Assembly (NCBI RefSeq): GCF_040869045.1
Contig: NC_090319.1
Coordinates: 66,126,779 to 66,190,778 of the forward strand
Direction of reading: 5' to 3'
Source of the DNA: Eurosta solidaginis
Taxonomy: Eukaryota > Arthropoda > Insecta > Diptera > Tephritidae
Length of the DNA stretch: 64,000 nucleotides
Of the stretch, positions 22,735-36,500 are shown one piece after another (the stretch's first letter is position 1; the number at the start of each line of letters is the position of its first letter). Under the pieces are notes generated by a model. It had not been told where the DNA came from, did not search any database, and saw only the letters and a list, made by a program, of their open reading frames with translations. A program made the position numbers and the translations under genes.

Positions 22735-25700
22735 CTGTAAAAGAAAAAGTAAGCAGTTTTAGATAATGTAAAGATAATTAAAATTTGAAATACACAAATT
22801 TTTAAATATTTCAATGCAATATAAGAAAAATTATAGTTTCTGCTGATTTCGAAAAGATTTCATACACTATTTTTATTCATTACAGAATTCTTTTTTTTTT
22901 TCAAAGGAAAACAAATTTTGCACATTATATGGGAGAACGCAGCTATTGACTTGACGTTAGGAAAAACTCAGCGAGTGCACATAAACCAAATCTGTGGAGC
23001 AAAATCAGAGACTTTTAAGAAAAGGGAAAAAGAGAAAAAGGGAATTTATATAGCCAAGGAAGACGAAAATTACAAGAAAAAGGAGAGGTAAAAGAAGCTG
23101 GAGGAGAAAGAGGAAAAAAAGATATTTCTGACGATGACGATGGTAATGATGATGCTCATTATGGTGGTGATAATTAAAAGGAAATGAAGAAAAAGTTCAT
23201 TTATTGCAACAGTCACGGTTACGTACCGGGTGCGGTTACAATTAAAGTTGCGGTTTTGGTTAGTGCTCTGTTACATTAGTCAATAATATGACACTTAGCC
23301 AAAATTCAAACTCAACTCCTTTTTTTTCGAGATTTGATTGCATGGAGGAGGACCTTCTTATATTTGAAAGTCCCAGTTCCAGGTTATTGTCCAATGCATA
23401 AAATGATTAATTTCTGGATTAACTTTCCAAAGTATGTAAGTAATTTAGGCTCCACTAGTACACAATGGTAATACCAACTGGCCAGAACCATGTGTAGCAG
23501 CTTGCTATTTGTATTTAACTATGTGCTTTGTAAACTGGTTTTTTCATGGCACCACGCCAGGTTATATTCAAATTATCTTAAGTTGTTAATTATCCATTTA
23601 ATTATTGTAATTATTTTTCATATTCACTCTAGTCATGTGCACATGACAAAATTATTAATTATTAAAATTCAATATATGGCTTGTTGCCATGTTATTTCAG
23701 TATCCCGTTATGGGTAAAGTCCCGTTCGTATATAATTTTTATGGCGTCACGCTAGGTTCTCCATTAATTTATGTATGTATGTATAATATTAGGTTAGGTT
23801 TTTTCTTGGCACCACGCCATTTTTCCAATGTCACTGATTCGGGTACAAGTCCCGTTCGTATATAAAAACCTTTTGATTTGTATGGCATCACGCCAGGTTT
23901 TCCGTTAGTTTATATATGTATGTAAATTTTTTAGGTTAGGTTTTTAATTGGCACCACGCCATTTTTCCAATGTCACTGATTCCTATTAGGAGTGCATAAA
24001 ACCGCCCTAACTCCAGGTCAGGGAGGCACTGCATCTCCTAACTTCGCCAAAACGCCCGAGGGACGCACCGAAGCCAACCTTGTGGACTCTTTAATTTTTC
24101 ACTCAACGCAAAAAGCCCAAAAATTTACGTTGAGTAGAGGATGACCCGAACGACCGCTCGCGCGAAAAGACAAGACCGGAATGAAACTCAACTCCAAAGA
24201 ATTTCGCGCTAAAATATTAGTTCGCCTTGAAATTTAAAGATTTTCCGAGCTGTACAATTCTTGGAACTCAACTTTAAAGTTTTTCGAACTTGAATGTTTT
24301 TGAGCTCAAACGTTAGAGTTTTTCAAGCTGCCACATATTTACGAACTCAAAATGCAAAGCTTTTCGAACTGCAACACTTTTCGCACTCCTATTTTAAATT
24401 TTTCGAACATAAAAATTGCATCTAACTCGAATTGCAAAGTTATTCGTGGTGGAATATTATTTATATTAATTTTTGTTCATCAAAAAAAAAAAAAAAAAAA
24501 AAAAACAGCGATTTGAACAAGTATTCGAATAGTTTGTACAAAAAACACTGCATTGATAAATTTATTGCCGAGTGTTTGCGTATCGACTTAGAATGCTGAA
24601 TTATCATTTTTAGCTCAGATTTCAAAGCTCTCTGCTCATCTTACTGCGGTGTGAACGGCAAAAAATCAACCTCAAATCAACTTGTGTAAAAATGTGATTA
24701 CATAAAGGGTGTTAAGTTATGGTTATTCGTTGCTAGGATTGTGGGTACTATGTCGTATACGCTAGCGAGTTTGGTTACGGTTACGGCGCTATTATCAGTC
24801 TTATGGTTGCGGTTATGGTGACAGCTTCGCCGACTCTTACGGTTACGGTTACGGTAGCAAATGTAGTAGCGCTTACAGTTACGTTTATGTCAATCATAGC
24901 GGTCACGGCGACGCTTATTGTACCATTAACTGTTATAGGGGAGCTGATAATTATGGTCGCAGTTAATGCCCCGATTACGTTCATGTTAATGGTTACAGTC
25001 ACGGTAACTATTATAGCTACAAATGCAGTGACGAACATGATTACAATTACAAAAAAGTTTATAGTTACGACCACGATTACTATTCTGGTTACATCTACGA
25101 TCACGGTTACAATTACGGGTAAAGTCAAGGTTACCAGTTTAATTAAAATACCGACAGCAAATTAGAGCACATTTTTTATAGAGTGGTGACGGAGTTGTTA
25201 AGGAACTCATTCTATATGGAAAAATTATTGAAAGCCCACTGGCAGCAATAGTTTTGTCGTCATTCCGGAATAATAAATAAAAGTAAAAATTTGTCAGTCG
25301 TTATTTCGAAGAATTTTTTATTATTCCATTTTTTGTTCAATGGATTGCATTCGTTGCATTGCAATACTGAAATAAGTGCATTGAACAGTCTTTTGCACGT
25401 CTGTGTTACAAAAACGATCTGGTGATACGAAGGGATTGAAATAGAAGACTTGAGTAAGAGTGACGCTTTTTCGTGTGAGACTGCCGATTATTTCTACACC
25501 ATTTCCAGATGGATTTTAGAAAGGGTTAATTGGAAATAAGAATAATCAATTGGATTTTCGAAAGCATTGGTTGGATTTTCGAAAGCATTGGTTGGATTTT
25601 AGAATTGTTCACTCGACTTTCGAAAGCATCAATTGGCTTTTAGAACTGTCAATCGGATTTTAGAGAACGTCATTTGGGTTTTAGAAAACATTCAAAAGTT

Positions 25701-27499
25701 CAAATTTACTCTTTCTGAAATCTAATTGACCTTTTCTAAAACGGCCAAAACCGTCTAAACGGTTAAGCGCCAATTTAGTAAGTAATTTGAATACATATTA
25801 AGGAGTGCAGAACAGTTAAATGAACCCGTTTCGTTTTTTCAAAAACTCCATTTACGTTTTCTAAAATCCCACTAACAGTTCTTAAATCCAAATGACACTT
25901 TCAAAACTCCAACTGACAATTCTGAAATCCAATTGACGCTTTCCAGAATGCAATTGACAATTCTAAAATCTAACTGACGCTTTCGAAAATCCAACTGACT
26001 AATATAAAATCTAATTAAATTTTTCTAAAATACAGTTGACACTTTCTAAAATCCAACTTGAAGTGAAGTAAATTCTATTCAGTTATACACCAATAATATT
26101 GTAACATGAAAGCCCCTTTTTCGAAAGATCTAAAATTGGCCCTTTTCAATTAATCAATTTTGCTGCGACATATCCCTCCCTCAAATCGGATATTTCCTAC
26201 GGTCTGTCATCACTGTTGAGAAAATCGATAGGTCTATCTATCCCTCAGTTTTCATATGGGGAGCGATTTTTTTATATGGATTTTAGTTACCTCTTGAGAT
26301 GGACTTTTCTTATTGTGGCTGTGCTCGGAACGCCCTGACGCGCTTTGGTCTGGGCCTGCTTATCAAGCTGCCTAAGTGCTCATATTTTAAGCTCACTTTA
26401 CATTATTGGCAAGCACGAAAAAACCTCGAACTCTTGTATAATAGCAAAGCAAAATTTTCCTTTTATATAAAACACATATTTTGTTTGAGTTTAAAAAACA
26501 ATGAACGCAAATTGTCAGTTGTTTTTTGATTACTTAAGAATTTACTTAGCGATCAAGAAATAAGATTGCTTTGTGGCCATATTCAGGTTATAAATTTTTT
26601 TTAATAATAAAAACAATGATAAATGATAAGAAGAAAGTTAATTAGAAGTGAAAATAAGCAAGCTGTATACACATACATACAATTTGGTTTGCTCGTGCCT
26701 CGTTTCAATGCAATGAACTTGAAAGCGATAAAAAATTTTGTGTTTTTTATTATTTTGAAATTTCAGACAATCTTCAGCAGCTTATAACTACATATATATA
26801 AATATACATATGTGCGTTCAATGATGTTCTAAGAATGTTTTATTCTTAACGGAAAAACGTTAAAAATATTTAAGTGGCTATACGTTCTGAAATAAAAAAA
26901 CAATAAAAAAATTAAAAACAAAATTTTCAACATTAAAAAAAATTTAAAAGCAAATCAAATTTTGGCATTCATTGATAAAAAAAAAAATATACAAAAAAAC
27001 GAGTCATGGCTGGGTTAATATCGGCTGATGATTAAAATAACCCCCTATCTGGACTGTCGTTTCAAAAACGCCCCCCACCTCAGAAAACTTTCAAAATTCC
27101 ATTGAAGTACGCGCTATCTAATGATTTGTTTCAAAAACGCAGTTAGTTGGGGCGTTTATGAAAAAAATTCTAAAGTAGGCCGTTTTTGAAGCAAGTTCTG
27201 AAATAGTTTTTGTAAAATATTTTGAGATATGGCGTTTTCGCACTGACAGCCGAGATATGGTGGTGTTCCACTCTGGCGCCTGTATGATTGCAATTGTATA
27301 ACAAAAAAAGTCCCAGTAAGTGAATATAAACTAAATTAGAAAATTAGGTGAATTAGGATACCAAGGAAGAGATTAGCGTAAAGGGGGAGAAGAAAAGGAA
27401 GTAAATGGATGTAGGGTTATTTACTTGTTATAAATATACTTGTTATATTTTAAAATTTATTATTATTAGATTGTTTATTTTTATTTATTCATAATGCTA

Positions 27500-27538
<39 letters not shown>

Positions 27539-30500
27539 TGATTTAAGCATCTATATGATTGATACGATTATCACTAGCTAATAGGATTTCAAGATTTTTT
27601 TGTTTCATCAAAACCGTTTTGTATGTGATCAAAACGATTATTGTATATTTTCAACTCCCGTAAAGTATTCAGACACCCAATTCTTGCGGCAGATCGGAAA
27701 GTTGATTGCATGACAAATTCAGCAAAGTAAGGCGTGTAAATAGAGACACAAATGCTGGTACTTTAGTTAGTTGATTCTTGGCAAACACCAAATCACTAGC
27801 ACAGTCCTTGAGAAGTTGAAGCGATTCAGGTAATGTATCTTATCATGGATTGTTGATAGATATTGTATTGTAATAGTACAGATTTTAATTTTATAATTAT
27901 TTTATTTTTGTTCACTATTGTATTAAAAATTTAAAGATTCTTGTTCAAATAATTTAGTGATGTTGAAGCGAAAATTTTCCATATAAACTATTTTGTAAAT
28001 AATAGTATTTATTTTAGTCAAAATTCTTTTAGATGTTTTTACACTATAAAAATGTTTACTTTATTTTAGAATATGTTTCTGTTAATCAAATTTCTATATA
28101 AAATAGTCTTTGAGTTTTAAACTAATCACTGCCTTAATGATCTGGCTTTTCTTTAATAACATTTCCGTATCATTGTGTAGGCACATGTATGTGATAATTA
28201 TAGTCACATTAACATTTATAATTCACTAGTTCTGCATTTAACAACGTTGACTTAAATCCAAATTCGTTGTACAAGTATGCACGTTCAAATAATTTTAGGT
28301 CCGTTGGTAGGATCGCCAATATAGTTAAGATAATAACTATTTCTCTAAAATATTATTATTTTATTTGTTGAAAATCAATCTCGCAAAAATTATTTATTTT
28401 CACATTTTTAAAAATTCTAAAATATCTAACTTAAAAATTTTCATTTTGAAAGAACATTAAAAGTAAAGTAAAATTAAAATAATTTACAAAAATACAGTAT
28501 ATTTATTTTAAGTAGATAACCCTACATTTAGGTTAGGTTAGGTGAGGTGGTAGCTGCCCTGATAAGGATAGCTCACTTGGACAACACGAAGGTCCGTTGT
28601 GATACCACATACACCAAAAATAGCGGTGACTTAGATCTAGCTACTTAGAGAATCGTTGAGTAGCAACGATAAAGCTCCGAATGATACCGATCTCAACTTT
28701 GGATAAATCCTCGGGAGATCCAAGTGAGTCGCCGAAGTACTTTCGCTTAGTTCTGGCAAAAGCTGGGCAATCAAGCATAAAGCGATTTGGTGATTCCACT
28801 TCATTGTTCTCCATACAGCTGCAGCAGGATGGAGTTTCCAGTATATTGAGACGTACCGCATGGATACCCATCGGACAGTGCCCTGTCAAAACCCCAATGA
28901 CCATTGATAGGTGAGCCTTAGTGAATCCAACTATTTCAGCAGACCTCCTGCCATTCACTTTCTGCCAGAAAGATCTTGCTACCCTGCAAGACGTGGTGTC
29001 CACGCAACGTTTGCTGAGCTGACTCGAGGCCCAGCTATGGAGAAGCAATCCACAGTTGGCCAGCGGAATTCCGAAATCCCTACAGCCATCTTCATTCGGT
29101 TCAGTTGTACCGATGCGGGCTAAGAGATACGCTTGACAGTTACCCGGGATATCACTATGGCCCGGGACCCAGATAATCTTAATTGTAAAATAATTCGATG
29201 CAATCGCAAGCGAGGCCAGGCACTCCCAGATCACCCTCGATCGCACTCAAGGCCTTGATAGCCGCTTGGCTATCAGAGTAGATTGTAAATTCCCTAACCG
29301 TAATAGCACTGGATAGCATTCCATCCACCGCATCCTTAATCGCAGCAACTTCCGCTTGGAATACACTGCAGTGATCAGCCAACTTAAACTTGCGGCTTAC
29401 ATTTAGCTCTTGACAGAAGACCCCCCGCAATACCTTTCCGTCCAACTTCGACCCATCCGTGAATAAGTTAACCGGTCCCATGCCCCACATAATTCCTCTT
29501 CCCACTCCTCCATCGCGGGAAAGACTAGGGTGAAGGTTGCATAGGAAGCAGTCATCGGTATACAATAGTCCGTCCTGTCCGAGATAAAGTCGAAATTAGT
29601 AAGAAGGCTAGAGTGTCCGAAGTAAGAAAGCCCATAACCCATATCACGAATCCTGACCAACGACCGGGCCGCGGCTGCCTTTCCCGCAATATCTACTGAA
29701 TGTATGTTCAGCATGACATTCAGTGCCAAGGTAGGTGTTGTTCTCAGAGCGCCACTGATACCAATAAGCGCCGTCCGTTGCACTGACACTAACATTTTGG
29801 AGGTGCTCGCCGTGTCTAGTGCTTTCCACCAGACCAGCACCCCATAACCCTACATTTACTCCCGCTCAATATATTTGGTAATAAACCAAATATTTATTTT
29901 ATTTTTAAAAATTTATTATACCTTTCATGAAAATGAAATGGTATATTAATTTCGTCACGAAACCGAAAATTGTAAGTCCTTAAAGGAAAATAGATAGACC
30001 CACCATTAAGTATACCGAAATAATCAGGTTGAAGAGCTGAGTTGATTTAGCCATGTCCGTCTGTCCGTCTGTCTGTTTGTATGCAAACTAGTCCCTCAAT
30101 TTTTGAGATATCTTGATAAAATTTGGTGAGCAGGTGTATTTGGGTGTCCGATTAGACATTTGTCGGAACCGACCGGATCGGACCACTATAGCATATATCC
30201 TCCATACAACCGATTTTTCAGAAAAAGAGGATTTTTGTAATATCTTACCCAATTTAACAGATTGAAGCTTCAAACTTCACCATATACTTTCGTATATTGC
30301 ACATATTGTTGCCTGAAAAAATTTATGAGATCGGTCGTATATATAGTATATATCCCCCACAACCGATTGTTCAGATAAGGAACTTTTCGTAATTACTGCC
30401 CTATTTTAAGAGCTAGAGGCTTCAAATTTCAGCGAATGCTTACGTATATAGCATATATTATTGTCTGAAAAAATCATAAAGATCGGTGGTATATATAGTA

Positions 30501-33500
30501 TATATATGGTGGTATATATAGTATATATATATATTATATATATATATATTTTCGCAAATTTTAGCCCCATTTTAACAGCTAGAAGCTTCAAATTTCACCG
30601 AATATTTACTTATATAGCATATATTGTTGTCTGAAAAAACCATAGAGATCGGTTGTATATATAGTATATATCTCATACAACCGATTGTTCAGATAAGAAA
30701 CTTTTCACGTCTAGTGCTTTCCACCAGACCAGCACCCCATAACCCTACATTTACTCCCGCTCAATATATTTGGTAATAAACCAAATATTTATTTTATTTT
30801 TAAAAATTTATTATACCTTTCATGAAAATGAAATGGTATATTAATTTCGTCACGAAACCGAAAATTGTAAGTCCTTGAAGGAAAATAGATAGACCCACCA
30901 TTAATTATACCGAAATAATCAGGTTGAAGAGCTGAGTTGATTTAGCCATGTCCGTCTGTCCGTCTGTCCGTCTGTCCGTCTGTTGTTTGTATGCAAACTA
31001 GTCCCTCAATTTTTGAGATATCTTGATAAAATTTGGTGAGCAGGTGTATTTGGGTGTCCGATTAGACATTTGTCGGAACCGACCGGATCGGACCACTATA
31101 GCATATATCCTCCATACAACCGATTTTTCAGAAAAAGAGAATTTTTGTAATATCTTACCCAATTTAACAGATTGAAGCTTCAAACTTCACCATATACTTT
31201 CGTATATTGCACATATTGTTGCCTGAAAAAATTTATGAGATCGGTCGTATTTATAGTATATATCCCCCACAACCGATTGTTCAGATAAGGAACTTTTCGT
31301 AATTACTGCCCTATTTTAAGAGCTAGAGGCTTCAAATTTCAGCGAATGCTTACGTATATAGCATATATTATTGTCTGAAAAAATCATAAAGATCGGTGGT
31401 ATATAGTATATATATGGTGGTATATATATTATATATATATATATTTTCGCAAATTTTAGCCCCATTTTAACAGCTAGAAGCTTCAAATTTCACCGAATAT
31501 TTACTTATATAGCATATATTGTTGTCTGAAAAAATCATAGAGATCGGTTGTATATATAGTATATATCTCATACAACCGATTGTTCAGATAAGAAACTTTT
31601 CGCAATTTCTACCCCATTTTAACAGCTATAAGCTTCAAATTTCACCGATTGGTTACGTATATAGCATATATTGTTGTCTGAAAAAATCAGAGAGATCGGT
31701 TGTATATATAGTATATATCTCATACAACCGATTGTTCAGATAAGAAACTTTTCGCAATTTCTACCCCATTTTAACAGCTATAAGCTTCAAATTTCACCAA
31801 CTGCTTACGTGTATAGCATATATTGATGTCTGAAAAAATCATTGAGATCGGTGGTATACATAGTATATATCTCATACAACCGATTGTTCAGATAAGAAAC
31901 TTTGCGCAATTTCTGCCCCGTTTTAACAGTTAGAAGCTTCAAATTTCACAAAATGCTTTCGTATATAGCATATATTGTTGTCTGAAAAAATCATAGAGAT
32001 CGGTGGTATATATATTATATACTTCATATAAACTGTCATATTGACCCCTTTTTTACGGCTAGAAGCTTCAAGATTCATCAAATTTCATTAAATAGTTACG
32101 TTTACGTCATATATTTTTGAAATACGTGATTCGTAGCCATAGTTTTTACATGCAGACCACAAAAAACGTGAAGCTTTGCATCCTCACACAGATTACCTAC
32201 CTATTTTTATACCTTTCATGAAAATGAAATGGTATATTAATTTCGTCACGAAACCGAAAATTGTAAGTCCTTAAAGGAAAATAGATAGACCCACCATTAA
32301 GTATACCGAAATAATCAGGTTGAAGAGCTGAGTTGATTTAGCCATGTCCGTCTGTCCGTCTGTCCGTCTGTCCGTTTGTATGCAAACTAGTCCCTCAATT
32401 TTTGAGATATCTTGATAAAATTTGGTGAGCAGGTGTATTTGGGTGTCCGATTAGACATTTGTCGGAACCGACCGGATCGGACCACTATAGCATATATCCT
32501 CCATACAACCGATTTTTCAGAAAAAGAGGATTTTTGTAATATCTTACCCAATTTAACAGATTGAAGCTTCAAACTTCACCATATACTTTCGTATATTGCA
32601 CATATTGTTGCCTGAAAAAATTTATGAGATCGGTCGTGTATATAGTATATATCCCCCACAACCGGTTGTTCAGATAAGGAACTTTTCGTAATTACTGCCT
32701 TATTTTAAGAGCTAGAGGCTTCAAATTTCAGCGAATGCTTACGTATATAGCATATATTATTCTCTGAAAAAATCATAAAGATCGGTGGTATATATAGTAT
32801 ATATATGGTGGTATATATAGTATATATATATAGTATATATATATATATTTTCGCAAATTTTAGCCCCATTTTAACAGCTAGAAGCTTCAAATTTCACCGA
32901 ATATTTACTTATATAGCATATATTGTTGTCTGAAAAAATCATAGAGATCGGTTGTATATATAGTATATATCTCATACAACCGATTGTTCAGATAAGAAAC
33001 TTTTCGCAATTTCAACCCCATTTTAACAGCTATAAGCTTCAAATTTCACCGATTGGTTACGTATATAGCATATATTGTTGTCTGAAAAAATCAGAGAGAT
33101 CGGTTGTATATATAGTATATATCTCATACAACCGATTGTTCAGATAAGAAACTTTTCGCAATTTCTACCCCATTTTAACAGCTATAAGCTTCAAATTTCA
33201 CCAACTGCTTACGTGTATAGCATATATTGATGTCTGAAAAAATCATTGAGATCGGTGGTATACATAGTATATATCTCATACAACCGATTGTTCAGATAAG
33301 AAACTTTGCGCAATTTCTGCCCCGTTTTAACAGTTAGAAGCTTCAAATTTCACAAAATACTTTCGTATATAGCATATATTGTTGTCTGAAAAAATCATAG
33401 AGATCGGTGGTATATATATTATATACTTCATATAAACTGTCATATTGACCCCTTTTTTACGGCTAGAAGCTTCAAGATTCATCAAATTTCATCAAATAGT

Positions 33501-36500
33501 TACGTTTACGTCATATATTTTTGAAATACGTGATTCGTAGCCATAGTTTTTACATGCAGACCACAAAAAACGTGAAGCTTTGCATCCTCACACAGATTAC
33601 CTACCTATTTTTATACCTTTCATGAAAATGAAATGGTATATTAATTTCGTCACGAAACCGAAAATTGTAAGTCCTTGAAGGAAAATAGATAGACCCACCA
33701 TTAAGTATACCGAAATAATCAGGTTGAAGAGCTGAGTTGATTTAGCCATGTCCGTCTGTCCGTCTGTCCGTCTGTCTGTTTGTATGCAAACTAGTCCCTC
33801 AATTTTTGAGATATCTTGATAAAATTTGGTGAGCAGGTGTATTTGGGTGTCCGATTAGACATTTGTCGGAACCGACCGGATCGGACCACTATAGCATATA
33901 TCCTCCATACAACCGATTTTTCAGAAAAAGAGGATTTTTGTAATATCTTACCCAATTTAACAGATTGAAGCTTCAAACTTCACCATATACTTTCGTATAT
34001 TGCACATATTGTTGCCTGAAAAAATTTATGAGATCGGTCGTATTTATAGTATATATCCCCCACAACCGATTGTTCAGATAAGGAACTTTTCGTAATTACT
34101 GCCCTATTTTAAGAGCTAGAGGCTTCAAATTTCAGCGAATGCTTACGTATATAGCATATATTATTGTCTGAAATAATCATAAAGATCGGTGGTATATAGT
34201 ATATATATGGTGGTATATATAGTATATATATATAGTATATATATATATATTTTCGCAAATTTTAGCCCCATTTTAACAGCTAGAAGCTTCAAATTTCACC
34301 GAATATTTACTTATATAGCATATATTGTTGTCTGAAAAAATCATAGAGATCGGTTGTATATATAGTATATATCTCATACAACCGATTGTTCAGATAAGAA
34401 ACTTTTCGCAATTTCTACCCCATTTTAACAGCTATAAGCTTCAAATTTCACCGATTGGTTACGTATATAGCATATATTGTTGTCTGAAAAAATCAGAGAA
34501 ATCGGTTGTATATATAGTATATATCTCATACAACCGATTGTTCAGATAAGAAACTTTTCGCAATTTCTACCCCATTTTAACAGCTATAAGCTTCAAATTT
34601 CACCAACTGCTTACGTGTATAGCATATATTGATGTCTGAAAAAATCATTGAGATCGGTGGTATACATAGTATATATCTCATACAACCGATTGTTCAGATA
34701 AGAAACTTTGCGCAATTTCTGCCCCGTTTTAACAGTTAGAAGCTTCAAATTTCACAAAATGCTTTCGTATATAGCATATATTGTTGTCTGAAAAAATCAT
34801 AGAGATCGGTGGTATATATATTATATACTTCATATAAACTGTCATATTGACCCCTTTTTTACGGCTAGAAGCTTCAAGATTCATCAAATTTCATTAAATA
34901 GTTACGTTTACGTCATATATTTTTGAAATACGTGATTCGTAGCCATAGTTTTTACATGCAGACCACAAAAAACGTGAAGCTTTGCATCCTCACACAGATT
35001 ACCTGCCTATTTTTTATTTTATATTTATCTTAAAAATCGTTTAGATATGTTCAAATTTCACCAAATGCTTACGTGTATAGCATATATTGTTGTCTGAGAA
35101 AATCATAGATACCGGTGGTATATATAGTATATATCCCATACAACCGATTGTTCAGATAAGAAACTTTGCGCAATTTCTTCCCCATTTTAACAGTTATAAG
35201 CTTCAAATTTCACCGATTGCTTACGTATATAGTATGTATTGTTGTGTCAAAAAATCATAGAGATCGGTGATATATATAATATATATATGATGGTATATAT
35301 AGTATATATATATAGTATATATATATATAGTATATATATATTTTTTTACGATTTTGGCCCCATTTTAACAGCTAGAAGCTTCAAATTTCACCAACTGCTT
35401 ACGTGTATAGCATATATTGATGTCTGAAAAAATCATTGAGATCGGTGGTACACATAGTATATATCTCATACAACCGATTGTTCAGATAAGAAACTTTGCG
35501 CAATTTCTGCCCCGTTTTAACAGTTAGAAGCTTCAAATTTCACAAAATACTTATATTGTTGTCTGAAAAAATCATAGAGATCGGTCGAATATATATTATA
35601 TACTTCATATAAACTGTCATTTTGACCCCTTTTTTATGGCTAGAATCTTCAAAATTCATCAAATTTCATCAAATAGTTACGTTTACGTCATATATTTTTG
35701 AAATACGTGATTCGTAGCCATAGTTTTTACATGCAGACCACAAAAAACCTGAAACTTTGCATCCTCACACGAAGTACCTACCTGTTTTTTATTTTATATT
35801 TATCTTAAAAATCGTTAAGGTATGTAGATCTGTTCACTATATATTTCTTATCTTATACATCCGATTATTCGGAGATTACGAACAGGATAAGATTATTGTT
35901 CAGCCCCATTCATGAAAGGTATGAAGTCTTCGGCACAGCCGAAGACAGTCCCGTTCTTACTAGTTTTTATTTATTTTTGAGTTTAAACATTTTAATACTA
36001 ATTAGATTTTTCTTGTTTGAAGTTATTCAAAAATTTTTAAGTTAACACGAAAACTCAATTAAGAATTATTTTAAAAATTAAAGTAAAGAGTACAAAGTAG
36101 TTAACACTATAATGGATATGGAAGAATTCTGTCTTTTTCTTCATAACACGAAGAAGATCATAGAGGCAATCATAAAAGCAATGAAGTCATCACCGATCAT
36201 ACTGAATGCAGAACTCAAACATGTTGAGCAATAAGTTTGTTTAACAAGAATGATTTACATGAAAATTTCACTTTGAAAATTTTATGATTCCTGTGAATCA
36301 AAAAAAAATATATATATATATATATTGTTGCGATGTGTAATTTATGACTTTCGCGGTTTGTTTTCTTTTTTTTGGCACGCTCTCAAAAGTTTGTCTTTAC
36401 CACTGCCTATCAATGAGCAAAAAATAACAATATTTATCGGTGAGATAATGTTTTGAAAAATAACATTTTGACTAACAACAAACAACTTGTCAACATGTAC

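Larger units (their letters stand above)
22740..24760. other. CycG intron 4, left part: repeats without genes
   Basis: It includes purine-rich low complexity DNA (23000-23180), a repeated block with ggcaccacgcca (see next entry), and a degenerate repeat at 24180-24440 followed by a 23-base poly-A (about 24483-24505). No reading frame is supported. Confidence 0.6.

Noticed and set aside
24781..25165. 115-120-residue open frames on both strands
   Set aside because: They arise from the GGTTAC hexamer array; period six keeps all frames open, and the predicted proteins are simple Thr/Val/Ile repeats.
30088..34549. Repeated 61-residue minus-strand and 74-residue plus-strand frames in the family A blocks
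   Set aside because: They recur because the DNA module is duplicated; they show no codon-level constraint and the same frames are interrupted in older monomers.
29917..35964. CRISPR-like or bacterial repeat array
   Set aside because: Repeats are 152 bp and contiguous without spacers, inside a eukaryotic transposon with defined ends.
36112..36234. 40-codon plus-strand frame starting MDMEEFCLFL
   Set aside because: Composition is somewhat protein-like, but it is short, lacks a known motif and has no second line of evidence.
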